A stretch of DNA of 64,000 nucleotides from SZUA-320 sp963707875. GTDB lineage: Bacteria > Gemmatimonadota > Gemmatimonadetes > Gemmatimonadales > GWC2-71-9. The stretch lies in NCBI GenBank assembly GCA_963707875.1, contig CAVPRU010000002.1, forward strand, positions 62,001-126,000, written 5' to 3'. Positions within the stretch are counted from its first letter, which is position 1. Each line of letters starts with the position of its first letter. The notes beneath the pieces are model-generated. The model did not search any database. It was given only the letters and a program-made list of their open reading frames with translations, and was not told where the DNA came from. The translations under genes were made by a program, and so were the position numbers. Of the stretch, positions 63,208-64,000 are shown one piece after another.

Positions 63208-64000
63208 TTGACCGCACAGACCGACCGCCTCTCCGCCGCGCTCGCGGGCCGCTATACCATCGAGCGCGAGCTCGGTGCCGGCGGCATGGCCACCGTCTAC
63301 CTCTCCGCGGACCTGAAGCATCACCGCAAGGTCGCGCTCAAGGTGCTCCGGGAAGAACTCGGTGCGGTGATCGGCGTCGAGCGATTCCTCTCCGAGATCA
63401 GGGTCACCGCCAACCTGCAACACCCCAATCTCCTGCCGCTGTTCGACTCCGGAGACGCGAACGGACTGCTCTTCTATGTCATGCCGTTCATCCAGGGCGA
63501 GACGCTTCGGGCACGACTCGACCGGGACTCGGTGCTCTCGGTGGACGAGGCCGTGCGCATCGCGTCCGCGATCGCCCGGGCGCTCGACTACGCGCACCGG
63601 CAGGACGTGATCCATCGGGATCTCAAGCCCGAAAACGTGATGCTCCACGAAGGGCAGCCGGTGATCGCCGATTTCGGCATCGCGCTTGCCGTCACCAACG
63701 CGGGTGGCGCCCGCCTCACCCAGACGGGGCTCTCGGTGGGAACGCCCCACTACATGAGTCCCGAGCAGGCGATGGGCGAGAAGGCCATCGACCGCCGGAG
63801 CGATATCTATTCGCTCGCGGCGCTCACCTACGAAATGCTCGCCGGGGAGCCGCCGCATACCGGCCCCTCGGCGGCCGCGATCTTCGCGCGGGTGGTGATG
63901 GACCAGCCGCGCAGCCTCCGCTCGGTCCGCGGCACCGTGCCGGAGCACGTGGACCAGGCCATCGCGCGCGGACTCGCCAAGCTGCCGGCGGACCGCTGGT
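63208..64000 (+). CDS. Ser/Thr protein kinase, N-terminal part (runs off the window)
   Basis: The frame is open from TTG 63208 to the end. It holds a Hanks-type kinase domain: glycine loop ELGAGGMATVY, catalytic Lys45 (KVALKVL), HRDLKPEN (Asp138), DFG (Asp155) and activation loop GTPHYMSPEQAMG with the APE-equivalent SPE. The start RLSAALAGRYTIERELGAGG is that of the abundant Gemmatimonadota eukaryote-like kinases, which usually carry a membrane helix and PD40 or TPR repeats after the kinase; that part lies beyond the window. TTG has a close GGTGGAG; the start is moderately sure. Confidence 0.9.
   Translation, partial: MTAQTDRLSAALAGRYTIERELGAGGMATVYLSADLKHHRKVALKVLREELGAVIGVERFLSEIRVTANLQHPNLLPLFDSGDANGLLFYVMPFIQGETLRARLDRDSVLSVDEAVRIASAIARALDYAHRQDVIHRDLKPENVMLHEGQPVIADFGIALAVTNAGGARLTQTGLSVGTPHYMSPEQAMGEKAIDRRSDIYSLAALTYEMLAGEPPHTGPSAAAIFARVVMDQPRSLRSVRGTVPEHVDQAIARGLAKLPADRW

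Noticed and set aside
1..64000. tRNA, rRNA and CRISPR arrays
   Set aside because: No GGTTCGA(A/T)TCC-type tRNA arm with a matching acceptor stem, rRNA stretch or regularly spaced repeat was noticed by eye. A covariance-model search would be decisive.

Overview
The window is high-GC DNA that looks like a chromosomal contig of a Gemmatimonadota (Gemmatimonadetes) soil or wastewater bacterium. The reasons are the PASTA-less Ser/Thr kinase with the typical start AALAGRYTIERELGAGGMA, the large secreted VPS10/BNR-repeat proteins, several secreted beta-lactamase-fold serine hydrolases, a tricorn-type S41 protease, PD40 lipoproteins, and frequent signal peptides ending in AQ. This placement is inference from protein style. 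No rRNA, tRNA or CRISPR array was seen.

Layout. 1-0.9 kb: end of a hybrid histidine kinase overlapping a SUI1/YciH factor. 0.9-6.0 kb: an M20 peptidase and an amidase that once faced each other. A cassette of lower GC now sits between them, holding a six-bladed propeller gene flanked by two small, related, secreted Cys-rich peptides. 6.0-8.2 kb: two tandem zinc-ribbon/membrane paralogues of unknown function. 8.2-13.2 kb: a secreted DUF885 protein and a frame-broken BNR protein. 13.3-19.2 kb: a divergent cluster of a CarH/LitR-type MerR-B12 regulator facing an outer-membrane barrel, fasciclin, lipocalin, DUF2867 SDR, a conserved hypothetical and DUF1295. This looks like a B12/light-responsive regulon, and it is riddled with frameshifts. 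19.3-22.9 kb: a serine hydrolase, a RelE/RHH toxin-antitoxin pair with a perfect palindromic operator, two RibD-C/DHFR-fold proteins and a DUF1905 protein. 23-32 kb: mostly single small genes on the plus strand (ATL alkylation-repair protein, AlaX-like editing protein, truncated integron-type integrase, VOC protein, small membrane proteins). 32-35.4 kb: a second BNR protein and a DUF418 remnant. 35.4-39.6 kb: an RND efflux adaptor and permease. 39.9-41.8 kb: a four-gene coupled operon (DUF2975, XRE, DUF4386, membrane protein). 42.1-46.3 kb: tricorn protease and an aspartate/glutamate-racemase-like protein lacking both catalytic cysteines. 46.3-50 kb: serine hydrolase and small envelope proteins. 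50.2-52.3 kb: Tat-exported gluconate-dehydrogenase subunit-3-like protein with a GMC oxidoreductase. 52.4-61.5 kb: an ECF-like sigma factor followed by a membrane protein joining an anti-sigma-type zinc finger, TPRs and a CHAT protease domain, then two paralogous PD40 lipoproteins with a chimeric gene between them. 61.8-64 kb: a methyltransferase, a zinc-ribbon membrane protein and the start of a Ser/Thr kinase.

The two most unusual systems are (1) the propeller plus paired Cys-rich peptide cassette, whose shared C-x5-WYC-x12-CDx2DxGC signature I do not recognise from a named family, and (2) the sigma factor / zinc-finger-TPR-CHAT / PD40 lipoprotein locus, which has an internal duplication, a fusion gene and a CHAT active-site His replaced by Tyr. 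Many genes carry single-base indels, densest between 13.8 and 19.2 kb. The sequence alone cannot separate assembly error from real decay.
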